A stretch of 55,304 nt of DNA from an uncultured bacterium (GTDB lineage Bacteria; Actinomycetota; Coriobacteriia; Coriobacteriales; Coriobacteriaceae): NCBI GenBank assembly GCA_905216175.1, contig CAJMSV010000003.1, forward strand, positions 1-55,304, written 5' to 3'. A program made the translations under genes and the position numbers. This document shows positions 43,510 through 51,317 of this stretch, piece by piece; the stretch's first letter is position 1; every line of letters begins with the position of its first letter. The notes under the pieces are model-generated. The model was given only the letters and a program-made list of their open reading frames with translations. It was not told the DNA's origin and searched no databases.

Positions 43510-43514
43510 ATTTG

Positions 43515-43567
43515 AACGTTTTGCCTGATAAAACCTGCCAAAACAAACCTGTCCCTTTTTAGCAGGT
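43515..43567 (+). repeat. CCTGTCCC foldback element, copy 3
   Basis: AACCTGCCAAAA (43532-43543) against TTTTTAGCAGGT (43556-43567), one mismatch, with AACGTTTT lead-in at 43515-43522. It ends 20 bases before the GTG start of the dehydrogenase. Confidence 0.78.
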
Positions 43568-43586
43568 CGAGCGGAGAGGACTGCTT

Positions 43587-44522
43587 GTGAACATCCTGGT
43601 TTTGCTGCCCGTCAACGACCGCCATCGCGCAATTCTTGAGTCGAGCGCTCCGGGCGAGGACTTTATCTACACGAGTGCCGACGCCATCACGCGTGAACAG
43701 GTCGCCGATGCCGACGTGATCTTGGGCAACATAGACCCTGCCTTGCTTACCGCATGCGAGCATCTCCAGCTGTTGCAATTGCAGACCGCCGGCTATGACG
43801 ATTACTTGGCCGCCGGCACCGTGCCGGCTGAAGCCAAGCTGTCTTGCTCGATCGGCGCCTACGGCCAGGCCGTGAGCGAGCACATGTTTGCCATGGTCCT
43901 TTCCATGATGAAGCGCCTGCCCGGCTATCACGACTTGCAGCGCGAGCATCGCTGGGAGGATTTGGGGCCGGTTACCTCGCTCAAAAATGCCAACGTGCTG
44001 GTGCTGGGCGCGGGCGATATCGGCGGCCACTTTGCCACGCTCTGCCGCAGCATGGGCGCACACGTCCGCGGCATCAAGCGCCATCCGCTCGTCTACCCCA
44101 TTGTGTTTGAGGACATGGACGGCATGGATGCCCTGTCTGAGCGCCTGGCCGAGGCAGACGTCGTCGCATCCTTTATGCCCAGCACACCCGAGACCCGCGG
44201 TCTGGCGAACGCCGAGTTCTTCGCCGCGATGAAGCCGGGCGCCTTCTTTGCCAACGGTGGCCGCGGCGATCTTGTGGTCGCCGACGATTTGGTTGCCGCT
44301 CTGGAGTCGGGACATCTCGCCGGCGCCGCGGTCGACGTCACCGATCCCGAGCCGCTGCCTGCGACAAGCCCCCTGTGGGATGCGCCTAACATGCTCATCA
44401 CGCCGCACGTCTCCGGCTGGTTCCACCTGGCCGCCACGCTCAACAACGTCGTCGATATTGCCGCGGAGAACCTGCGTCATCTGCAAGCCGGCGAAACTTT
44501 ACGTTGTTGGATCGAGCATTAG
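43587..44522 (+). CDS. D-isomer-specific 2-hydroxyacid dehydrogenase family protein
   Basis: A 311-residue NAD(P)-dependent oxidoreductase starting at GTG (AGAGGA six bases before). The Rossmann motif is VLGAGDIGGHFATL (about 141-154), and the catalytic Arg, Glu and His fall in NGGRGDLVV, DVTDPEPLP and TPHVSGW. It interconverts 2-oxo and 2-hydroxy acids; phosphonate or glyoxylate members cannot be excluded. The N-terminal catalytic domain is short. Not obviously in an operon; complex hairpins follow. Confidence 0.9.
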   Translation: MNILVLLPVNDRHRAILESSAPGEDFIYTSADAITREQVADADVILGNIDPALLTACEHLQLLQLQTAGYDDYLAAGTVPAEAKLSCSIGAYGQAVSEHMFAMVLSMMKRLPGYHDLQREHRWEDLGPVTSLKNANVLVLGAGDIGGHFATLCRSMGAHVRGIKRHPLVYPIVFEDMDGMDALSERLAEADVVASFMPSTPETRGLANAEFFAAMKPGAFFANGGRGDLVVADDLVAALESGHLAGAAVDVTDPEPLPATSPLWDAPNMLITPHVSGWFHLAATLNNVVDIAAENLRHLQAGETLRCWIEH

Positions 44523-44525
44523 GTT

Positions 44526-44604
44526 GTTCCGGCGTTTTGCCAAACGCCGGAACCCCTCGACGCTGCGAGCCCCATGGGTTCCGCCGTTCTAACGAACGGC
44601 GGAC
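44526..44604. repeat. Two tandem hairpins sharing a CGACGCTGCG repeat
   Basis: GTTCCGGCGTTT/AAACGCCGGAAC (44526-44537, 44542-44553) is a perfect 12-bp stem; TCCGCCGTTC/GAACGGCGGA (44580-44589, 44594-44603) a perfect 10-bp stem. CGACGCTGCG follows both (44558-44567 and 44609-44618). The first could terminate the dehydrogenase gene, though the T-run is missing. Part of the 411-base gap 44523-44933. Confidence 0.6.
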
Positions 44605-44618
44605 CGGCCGACGCTGCG

Positions 44619-44716
44619 CGATGTCCAGAACGACAATTTGTCATTCAAAAGGCGAGGCATGACCAGAAGGTCAATGCCTCGCCTTTTTCATGCCAACTTG
44701 TTCGCTCTGGACATCG
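44619..44716. repeat. Nested palindrome enclosing a bidirectional terminator
   Basis: CGATGTCCAGAACGACAA (44619-44636) is inverted at 44699-44716; inside it is a terminator stem AAAAGGCGAGGCATGACC (44647-44664) against 44669-44687, with an AGAA loop and TTTTT on both strands. It separates the convergent dehydrogenase and 60-residue genes. The outer arms are not needed for termination. Confidence 0.75.
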
Positions 44717-44777
44717 CTCGCTGACGTTTGCCCAACCTGCGGTGTCATAACAATTCTGTCCAGCTGTTGGCATTGAG

Positions 44778-44830
44778 ACATTTTCCCAGATAAAACCTGC
44801 CAAAATGAACCTGTCCCTTTTTGGTAGGTT
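44778..44830 (+). repeat. CCTGTCCC foldback element, copy 4
   Basis: AACCTGCCAAAA (44794-44805) against TTTTGGTAGGTT (44819-44830), one mismatch, with lead-in CCCAGATAA. It sits in the gap between convergent genes; GGGGTCAGGTT follows at 44836. Confidence 0.8.
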
Positions 44831-44933
44831 GCAATGGGGTCAGGTTGGCTTGCGCCATACCGGTAGTTCTGTCTGCGACACTCTCGCCAAAGTGATATCA
44901 AACATACATCTAGCGTTTTCGACACTTCGCTTA

Positions 44934-45116
44934 TTAGAGCCAGTCCGTCTCCTCGTCATAGCGGTCCGAATAGGCGTTACGCTTGAGTTCTTCAGCACTC
45001 GTTGGTCGCGCCTTGGACACGTCGACCCCTGACTCATGGCAAGCGTCGACGAACAGCTGTAAACCCCGATCAATAAGCTGAGCCCCACGCTCGGCCTTCA
45101 TTTCTTCGGCTCGCAT
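44934..45116 (-). CDS. 60-residue hypothetical protein coupled to the M18 aminopeptidase
   Basis: A 60-residue, charged, probably helical protein (VDVSKARPTSAEELKRNAYS then DRYDEETDWL). Its ATG follows the aminopeptidase TAA without a gap (TAAATG), and GGAG of the aminopeptidase 3' end lies six bases before it, so it should be made by translational coupling. The tail resembles short antitoxin C-termini, but no toxin gene is adjacent, so I do not assign it. It could also be a remnant; the composition looks coding. Confidence 0.55.
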   Translation of the reverse strand: MRAEEMKAERGAQLIDRGLQLFVDACHESGVDVSKARPTSAEELKRNAYSDRYDEETDWL

Positions 45117-46502
45117 TTAGAGCTCCACGCTTTCGGCGCCGTTGATGGTTAGGTTTCGCTCGTAGAAGGCGGTGAGAGCGCGGATGGCGTACATCACGTC
45201 GCGCACGCCGCCGGTCTCGTAGCTCGAGTGCATAGCCAGCTGCGGCAGGCCCACGTCCACAGCATGCATGCTCGCCTGCATATTGGACAGATTGCCGAGC
45301 GTGGAGCCGCCGGCCATATCGCTCTTGTTGGCAAAGGCCTGTGTGGGTACGTCGGCGTCATCGCAGACGGCCTGGAACACCGCGCGGCTAAAGGCATCGG
45401 TGCAGTAGTGCTGGTTGGCCGCCTCCTTGATGACGATGCCGCCGTTGAGCACCACCTGATTGCGAACGTCGCACTTCTCGGCGTGGTTGGGGTGCACGGC
45501 ATGCGCGTTGTCGCAGCTCACAAGCATCGAGGCGGCAAGGGCGCGATGGTACGACTCGTCGTCAAAGCCCAGCGATCCGTTAATGCGGCGCAGCGCGTCG
45601 GCCAAGAACGTCGACATGGCGCCCTGCTTGGTCTCGGAACCAACCTCCTCGTTATCAAAGCAGCAGAAGACCGAGACGTCATGCGCGTTCTCGGCACCCA
45701 AAAATGCCTGTAGCGAGGTATAGGCACAGGCCAGGTCGTCAAGCTTGGGCGTCGAGATAAACTCGTCGGCCCAGCCCCAAATGCGCGCATCCTGACGATT
45801 GACCAGGAACAGATCGCGGCCCAGAATCTGCTCGGGCTCGACGTCCAGCTCATCGGCAATCAGGGCATCAAAATCTCCCTGCTTGAGTTCGCCGGCGCTA
45901 ATGAGCGGACACAGATCAATGGCTCGGTTGGGAGCAAAGCCCTCGTTAACGCCGCGGTTCATATGGATGGCAAGACTCGGGATGATAGCGACCTCGCGCT
46001 CGGTGGCAAGCAGGCGGCTCTCGATACGGTCGCCCTCGCGCACCAGCACGCGGCCCGCGAGTGCCAGCGGGCGGTCGAACCAGGTGTAGTCGATCATGCC
46101 GCCGTATGCCTCGGTGTTCAGGCGCAGCGTTTCGCCCGCGCCGTCAAGCTCGGGCACAGCCTTGACCTTAAACGTCGGCGAGTCGCTGTGCGACGCCGTC
46201 AGCTGAAAATGATAGTCACCGGCAACGCCGTCCTCGCCCCACGTCGCGGCCAGGTCCTCGCCCACCTTAAAGGCAACAACGCTCGAGGTGTTGCGCTGCG
46301 TGTAATAACGCCCGCCCGGTTCGATGTCCCACGCCGCATTCTCGGGCAGGTAGGTAAAGCCCGCCTCGTCGAGCTCGGCCATAATGGTCGCCGCCGTATG
46401 GAACATGCTGGGGCATGCCTCGATAAAGTCGATAAGGTCGTTGGCGGCCTCGATATCATCGGCCGTCACATGCGCGCGCTCGGGCGTTTCCTGATCCGTC
46501 AT
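45117..46502 (-). CDS. M18 family aminopeptidase
   Basis: A 461-residue cytosolic metallo-aminopeptidase (aspartyl aminopeptidase group). Metal ligands are visible as His in TASHSDSPTFKVK, Asp in DDLACAYTSLQAF, catalytic Glu in NEEVGSETKQGA, Asp in SCDNAHAVHPNH and His in AMHSSYETGG. It releases acidic or other N-terminal residues from peptides. The ATG at 46502 has GGGGAG upstream; the ATG at 46613 would add 37 weakly supported residues. Immediately downstream is the 60-residue ORF. Confidence 0.94.
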   Translation of the reverse strand: MTDQETPERAHVTADDIEAANDLIDFIEACPSMFHTAATIMAELDEAGFTYLPENAAWDIEPGGRYYTQRNTSSVVAFKVGEDLAATWGEDGVAGDYHFQLTASHSDSPTFKVKAVPELDGAGETLRLNTEAYGGMIDYTWFDRPLALAGRVLVREGDRIESRLLATEREVAIIPSLAIHMNRGVNEGFAPNRAIDLCPLISAGELKQGDFDALIADELDVEPEQILGRDLFLVNRQDARIWGWADEFISTPKLDDLACAYTSLQAFLGAENAHDVSVFCCFDNEEVGSETKQGAMSTFLADALRRINGSLGFDDESYHRALAASMLVSCDNAHAVHPNHAEKCDVRNQVVLNGGIVIKEAANQHYCTDAFSRAVFQAVCDDADVPTQAFANKSDMAGGSTLGNLSNMQASMHAVDVGLPQLAMHSSYETGGVRDVMYAIRALTAFYERNLTINGAESVEL

Positions 46503-46663
46503 GCTCTCCCCTTTCGCTGGGTTGATGGTCCCCTCCAGCATACCCCGCCACGCCAGCGCCGCACTCTTCATTCCGTGCTTAATTCCGCGCCGCTCACCAA
46601 GTTGAGCCATCATGCCCGCGCTCCTTTTGCGACAATTGCGCTAACAGGACGAGAGGAGTCGTC

Positions 46664-47749
46664 ATGAAGCCACGTAACATTGCCACCACCTGCGGTGTCG
46701 CGGGAGTCGCCGTCGGCCTTGCCGCTGCCACCGGTATCGTTTATCACAAGCAAATCAAGTCCGCCGCGTCGCTCAAACGCTTGACCGGCTACGCGGATGG
46801 CTATGACCTGTACGCAATCGACATCGCCTACGACTACGATCTCGATCGCATCATCGCCGCTGGCGTGCGCGACGACCAGGCCTACATCGATGCCGTGGTG
46901 GCGCAGGTGCTGCCCGGTGTGCCGGCACATGTCCAGGCGCCCCAGTTTGCCTGCAGCGCTTTTGTCGCCGTAGATGCCGAAGGCCGCGTGCGCACCGGTC
47001 GCAATTACGACTTTAAGGACAACACCTCGGCGCTGCTGGTGCGCAATCACCCACGCGGCGGCTATGCTTCCATCGGGCTTGCCGCCCTTAACAACCTGGG
47101 CGATAACACTCCGCTTGACTCCGTCGCCGGACGCGCCGCGGCGTTGATGGGCCCGTTTGCCCAGCTCGACGGTGTTAACGAATGCGGCGTGTCCATTGCC
47201 GTACTCACTCTGGACTCCAAGCCCTGTGACCAGGACACGCAGCGCCCCGTCATCAATACCTCGCTCGCCATCCGTCTGGTGCTCGACCGTGCCGCCACCA
47301 CGCAAGAAGCTATCGACCTGCTTTCCGCCTACGACATGCACGCCATGGCAGGACGCGATTACCACTTCTTTATCAACGACGCCGCCGGTGACGCGCGCGT
47401 AGTAGAATGGGACCCGCGCGATCCGGACCGCGCTTTCAAAGCGACTCCTGTACGCCAGGTTACGAACTTCTACGCCTGCTATGACGACGAAGTGCTGTCC
47501 AACCAAAAGAATGGCGAGCTGGGCCATGGTAAAGAGCGCGCCGTCGCAATCGCCGATGTTCTTGACGCCCATGTCGGTGCCCAGGACGAGGCAGTCGCTT
47601 GGAAGGCCCTTCGCGCTGCGGCGCAAGAGCCCAATCCGGAAGACATCACCAGCAATACGCAATGGTCGGTCGTCTTTGACAATACCGAGCCCGCTGCCGC
47701 CATCACGCTGCGCCGCCACTGGGGCAACGTCGACGCCTTCGCACTGTAA
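46664..47749 (+). CDS. Membrane-anchored Ntn hydrolase, cholylglycine hydrolase-like
   Basis: A 361-residue protein with an N-terminal hydrophobic segment (about 7-27) and a linear-amide C-N hydrolase domain from about residue 95. The likely nucleophile is the Cys in QFACSAFVAVDA (about 97), which must be freed by cleavage. Arg and Asp in GRNYDF follow at +16 and +19, the same spacing as Cys2-Arg18-Asp21 in bile salt hydrolases. Further family blocks: GVNECGVSIAVLTLD, YHFFINDAAGDARVVEWD and NTQWSVVFD. Substrate could be a bile acid amide, an N-acyl amide or a penicillin-like amide; only biochemistry can tell. No neighbour points to a pathway. Confidence 0.85.
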   Translation: MKPRNIATTCGVAGVAVGLAAATGIVYHKQIKSAASLKRLTGYADGYDLYAIDIAYDYDLDRIIAAGVRDDQAYIDAVVAQVLPGVPAHVQAPQFACSAFVAVDAEGRVRTGRNYDFKDNTSALLVRNHPRGGYASIGLAALNNLGDNTPLDSVAGRAAALMGPFAQLDGVNECGVSIAVLTLDSKPCDQDTQRPVINTSLAIRLVLDRAATTQEAIDLLSAYDMHAMAGRDYHFFINDAAGDARVVEWDPRDPDRAFKATPVRQVTNFYACYDDEVLSNQKNGELGHGKERAVAIADVLDAHVGAQDEAVAWKALRAAAQEPNPEDITSNTQWSVVFDNTEPAAAITLRRHWGNVDAFAL

Positions 47750-47818
47750 GGAGCCAGGCCCGTCGACCTTACGCTGGCCTGACGTTGCTTACATTTCCAT
47801 ACATTTGAGCTAACACGT

Positions 47819-47851
47819 TTTACCCCCGTATCAACAGTGTGCGGGGGTAAA
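47819..47851. promoter_or_regulatory. Hairpin in the phosphofructokinase leader
   Basis: TTTACCCCCG (47819-47828) and CGGGGGTAAA (47842-47851) are perfect 10-bp arms. TATAAC at 47865 and AAGGA before the ATG follow. It may end the preceding gene or control pfk. Confidence 0.5.
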
Positions 47852-47889
47852 CTTATGCGCATGTTATAACTTGCCCGGAAGGATTCACC

Positions 47890-48969
47890 ATGCTTAGAAT
47901 CGGTCTTCTTACTAGTGGCGGCGACTGCCAGGCGCTCAACGCCACCATGCGCGGCATCGTCAAAACGCTTATAACCAATAGCGAAGAACCTATCGAGATC
48001 TATGGTTTTGAGGACGGCTACCAGGGCCTTATCTACAGCAGGTTCCGCGTCATGACGCCCGCCGATTTTAGCGGCATCCTTACCCGTGGCGGCACCATCC
48101 TGGGCACGAGCCGTACGCCGTTCAAGCGCCTGGATATTCCCGAGGCCGACGGCGTCGAGAAGGTGCCGGCAATGGTCCACACCTATCATAAGCTGCAGCT
48201 CGACTGCCTGTTTATGCTGGGCGGCAACGGCTCCACCAAGACCGCCAACCGTCTGCGCGAAGAGGGCCTCAACGTTATCGCCCTGCCTAAGACCATCGAT
48301 AACGACACCTGGGGCACCGAGCTGACGTTTGGCTTTACGAGCGCCATCGACGTCGCCACCAAGTGCATCGACGACATTCACACCACCGCTTCGAGCCACG
48401 GCCGCGTGTTCGTTATCGAGATCATGGGCCACAAGGTTGGCTGGATCCCGCTATACGCCGGCGTCGCGGGCGGCGCGGATGTCATCTTGATTCCCGAGAT
48501 CCCCTACGACATGGATAACGTCATCAAGACCATCGAGCATCGCATGGAAACCGGCAGCCGCTTTACCATCGTGGCCGTCGCCGAGGGCGCTATCTCCAAG
48601 GAGGACGCGGCGCTGTCCAAGAAGGAGTACAAGAAGAAACTCGCCGAGCGCACGAGCCCGTCGATCGTCTACGACATCGCCAAGGAGATCGAGGCCAAGA
48701 CCGGTCGCGAGACCCGCGTCGCCATCCCCGGCCACACGCAGCGCGGCGGCCAGCCCGACGCCCAGGACCGCATCTTTGCGACCCAGTGCGGCGTCGAGGC
48801 GGCACTGGGCTGTCTACGCGGCGAGTTTGGCTACATGATCGCCCTGCGTGACGGCAAGATGTGTCACATGCCGCTCGAGGATGTCGCCGGCAAGCTCAAG
48901 TATGTCGATCCCCAGAGCGACCTGGTGCGCGAGGCCAAGGCGTTGGGCATCAGCTTCGGCGACGAATAG
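47890..48969 (+). CDS. pfkA: 6-phosphofructokinase
   Basis: A 359-residue glycolytic kinase that phosphorylates fructose 6-phosphate at C1. The nucleotide site opens GLLTSGGDCQALNATMRG; the phosphate-donor motifs read LGGNGSTKTANRLREEG and PKTIDNDTWGTELTFGF, and the sugar motifs EIMGHKVGWIP and PGHTQRGGQPDAQDR. The donor assignment is mixed: Gly after the first Asn of GGNG fits ATP enzymes, whereas Lys in PKTIDND fits pyrophosphate enzymes. ATP is the usual choice in this clostridial-type branch. Its start has AAGGATT upstream. It is monocistronic and followed by a hairpin. Confidence 0.9.
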   Translation: MLRIGLLTSGGDCQALNATMRGIVKTLITNSEEPIEIYGFEDGYQGLIYSRFRVMTPADFSGILTRGGTILGTSRTPFKRLDIPEADGVEKVPAMVHTYHKLQLDCLFMLGGNGSTKTANRLREEGLNVIALPKTIDNDTWGTELTFGFTSAIDVATKCIDDIHTTASSHGRVFVIEIMGHKVGWIPLYAGVAGGADVILIPEIPYDMDNVIKTIEHRMETGSRFTIVAVAEGAISKEDAALSKKEYKKKLAERTSPSIVYDIAKEIEAKTGRETRVAIPGHTQRGGQPDAQDRIFATQCGVEAALGCLRGEFGYMIALRDGKMCHMPLEDVAGKLKYVDPQSDLVREAKALGISFGDE

Positions 48970-49035
48970 CCTCGGCTGGAACCGCTCTCATCGGAGGCCC
49001 CAGGGCTTACCTCCCAAATCGTCCTCGGACATGTC

Positions 49036-49075
49036 GGAGCCCCCGTTGCGCGCTTCACGCGGCGGGGGCTCCTCC
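49036..49075 (+). terminator. Hairpin after phosphofructokinase
   Basis: GGAGCCCCCG (49036-49045) pairs perfectly with CGGGGGCTCC (49063-49072), 66 bases after the stop. Only a short T/C run follows. Confidence 0.6.
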
Positions 49076-49079
49076 GTCC

Positions 49080-49258
49080 TGCGGAAAGATTTGGAGAGTA
49101 ACCCTGTGCCCGGCCTGCGATAACTAAGTGGTCGCTGCGTTTATCTTGGGGTGCTGCATATACAAAGTTGGAAGGGTCTGAATTGCACTTTGCTGTACTG
49201 AGCTCTCTTCCCGGAGAAAGCCTCAATTGGTTCGGCTCTGATTTAGCTGAAATATAAA
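49080..49258. other. Unassigned intergenic stretch
   Basis: Between the pfk hairpin and the transketolase terminator (within the 367-base gap 48970-49336) there is AT-richer sequence than its flanks, without an open frame of note, a promoter pair or a clear palindrome. I see nothing I can name. Confidence 0.4.
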
Positions 49259-49289
49259 ACAGGGCCGCCCTCTTTGAGGACGCCCCTGT
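49259..49289 (-). terminator. Terminator of the transketolase operon
   Basis: ACAGGGCCGCCCTC (49259-49272) pairs imperfectly with GAGGACGCCCCTGT (49277-49289 region), followed on the minus strand by TTTTATATTT, downstream of the transketolase C-subunit stop. Confidence 0.82.
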
Positions 49290-49336
49290 CAGCATTTGAA
49301 TGCGATTGGCTTGTTGCCGATTGAGCGATGGCTGCT

Positions 49337-50278
49337 CTAGGCCAAGAACTCCTTGGTGGTCGCCACGATGTTGGCGGCGTCCAGGCCGTACTTGTGCAGG
49401 AGCTCGGCGCCCGGGCCGGACTCACCGAAGGTGTCGTTGACGCCGATCTTCTTGAGCGGCGTCGGGCACTGCTCGCACAGGACGTCGGCAACGGCGCTGC
49501 CCAGGCCACCGATTACAGAATGCTCCTCGACGGTCACGACGTGGCCGGTCTTGGTGGCGCTCTTGACGATCAGGTCGGCATCGATGGGCTTGATGGTGTG
49601 CATGTTGATGACCTCGGCGTCGATGCCCTCGGCAGCGAGCTGCTCGGCGGCCTCGAGAGCCTCGCCGACCATCAGGCCGCAGGCGATGATGGTCACATCG
49701 GCGCCCTCGCGCATGACAATGCCCTTACCCAACTCGAACTTGTAGGTCTCGGGGTCGTTGATAACCGGCGAGGCCAAACGGGCGAAGCGCATGTACACCG
49801 GACCGTCGCACTCGTAGGCGGCGCGCGTCACGGCGCGGGCCTCCACGTCGTCGGCGGGAACAATCACGGTCATGCCAGGGATGACGCGCATGAGGGCGAT
49901 ATCCTCGCAGCACTGGTGCGTGGCGCCATCCTCGCCCACCGAGATACCGGCGTGCGTGGCACCGATTTTAACGTTGAGGTGCGGGTAGCCGATGGAGTTG
50001 CGGACCTGCTCAAAGGCGCGGCCGGCGGCGAACATGGCAAAGCTGCTCGCGAAGGCAACGCGGCCGGTGGTTGCGATACCGGCGGCGACGCCCATCAGGT
50101 TGCTCTCGGCGATACCCACGTCGAAGAAGCGGTCGGGGCAGGCGGCCTTGAACTTGCCGGTCTGCGTGGCGGCGGCCAGGTCGGCGTCGAGGACCACAAA
50201 GTCATCGTGCTCGTTGGCGAGCTCGACGAGGGCCTCGCCGTAGCTTACGCGCGTGGCGATTTTTTTGACGTCTGCCAT
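49337..50278 (-). CDS. Transketolase, C-terminal subunit
   Basis: A 313-residue subunit (pyrimidine-binding and C-terminal domains) of a split transketolase. Catalytic Glu is in FFDVGIAESNLMGVAAGIA, the thiamine-ring contact in HAGISVGEDGATHQCCEDIA. Its ATG at 50278 follows the N-subunit stop by one base, with GGAGAGGAGC before it, so the pair is coupled. Starts further upstream would overlap the partner. The enzyme moves two-carbon units in the pentose phosphate pathway. Confidence 0.95.
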   Translation of the reverse strand: MADVKKIATRVSYGEALVELANEHDDFVVLDADLAAATQTGKFKAACPDRFFDVGIAESNLMGVAAGIATTGRVAFASSFAMFAAGRAFEQVRNSIGYPHLNVKIGATHAGISVGEDGATHQCCEDIALMRVIPGMTVIVPADDVEARAVTRAAYECDGPVYMRFARLASPVINDPETYKFELGKGIVMREGADVTIIACGLMVGEALEAAEQLAAEGIDAEVINMHTIKPIDADLIVKSATKTGHVVTVEEHSVIGGLGSAVADVLCEQCPTPLKKIGVNDTFGESGPGAELLHKYGLDAANIVATTKEFLA

Positions 50279-50279
50279 C

Positions 50280-51110
50280 CTAGAGCTCCTCTCCGGCGGC
50301 CGTGAGCTCTGCCATGGCCTGCTCAAACTGTTCATCGTTGGGGGCCTTGCCGTGCCAACCAACCTGGTTCTCCATAAAGGACACGCCCTTGCCCTTCAGG
50401 GTCTCGGCGATAATGGCGGTCGGCTGCCCCTTGGTGGCGCGAGCCTCGGCAAAGGCGGCGCGGATCTGGTCGAAGTCGTTGCCGTCGGCGAGCTCCACCA
50501 CGTGGAACTTGAACGCGCGGAACTTGTCGGCGAGCGGCAGGGGGTCGTTGACCTCCTCGACGGGGCCGTCGATCTGCAGGCCGTTGTGGTCGACGATCAC
50601 GCAGAGGTTATCGAGCTGCTGGTTGCCGGCAAACATGGCGGCCTCCCAGACCTGGCCCTCCTCGCTCTCGCCATCGCCCAGCAGGGCGTACGTGCGGTAA
50701 GTATCGCCCCAGTGCTTGGCGGCACCGGCCCTACCCCCGGCGGCGGAGATACCCTGGCCGAGCGAGCCGGTGGACATGTCGACGCCCGGGGTGTCGTTCA
50801 TGTTGGGATGGCCCTGCAGGTGGCTGCCGATGTGGCGCAGCGTCTCGAGATCCTCCATGGGGAAGAATCCGCGCTCGGCGAGCACGGCGTACAGACCCGG
50901 AGCACAGTGGCCCTTGGAGAGCACAAAGCGATCGCGGTCGGCCTTGCGGGGATCGGCCGGGTCGACGTTCATTTCCTCAAAGTACAGATAGGTCATGATG
51001 TCGGCAGCGCCGAGCGAACCGCCCGGATGGCCGGACTTGGCAGCGTGCACTCCGGTGACGATGCCCTTCCTTACCTCGTTGGCAACCTTTTTGAGCTCTT
51101 CGTCGCTCAT
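50280..51110 (-). CDS. Transketolase, N-terminal subunit
   Basis: A 276-residue ThDP diphosphate-binding subunit of the split transketolase. Features: GHPGGSLGAADIMTYLYFEE near the N-terminus, and the GDG motif in LLGDGESEEGQVWEAAMFAG with NNLCVIVDHNGLQ-type Asn (here LDNLCVIVDHNG). It is separated from the C-terminal subunit by a single base. Split transketolases are common in anaerobic Firmicutes and Actinobacteria. The region upstream (51111-51317) shows nothing beyond a ribosome site AAGGA. Confidence 0.95.
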   Translation of the reverse strand: MSDEELKKVANEVRKGIVTGVHAAKSGHPGGSLGAADIMTYLYFEEMNVDPADPRKADRDRFVLSKGHCAPGLYAVLAERGFFPMEDLETLRHIGSHLQGHPNMNDTPGVDMSTGSLGQGISAAGGRAGAAKHWGDTYRTYALLGDGESEEGQVWEAAMFAGNQQLDNLCVIVDHNGLQIDGPVEEVNDPLPLADKFRAFKFHVVELADGNDFDQIRAAFAEARATKGQPTAIIAETLKGKGVSFMENQVGWHGKAPNDEQFEQAMAELTAAGEEL

Positions 51111-51317
51111 TGTGCCTTCCTTTCATCCTCTTTAGACAAGATGCGCACGGCACAGAAGGTCGTCCCAACCCAGCCGCGATGCACGTACGTCATTCATTAT
51201 GCTGGAAACTGGAAGCTTTACCAGAGTATTTATCATTATTTGAACAATTGAGCAGGCAGAACCGCTGATGAAACGGTTTATCAATGTGAACGTCTTTTGG
51301 ATGGAACGCAGTCGGCC

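Noticed and set aside
44934..45116. Antitoxin of a type II pair
   Set aside because: No toxin gene flanks it, and the gene is coupled to a peptidase; the resemblance is only in the charged tail.
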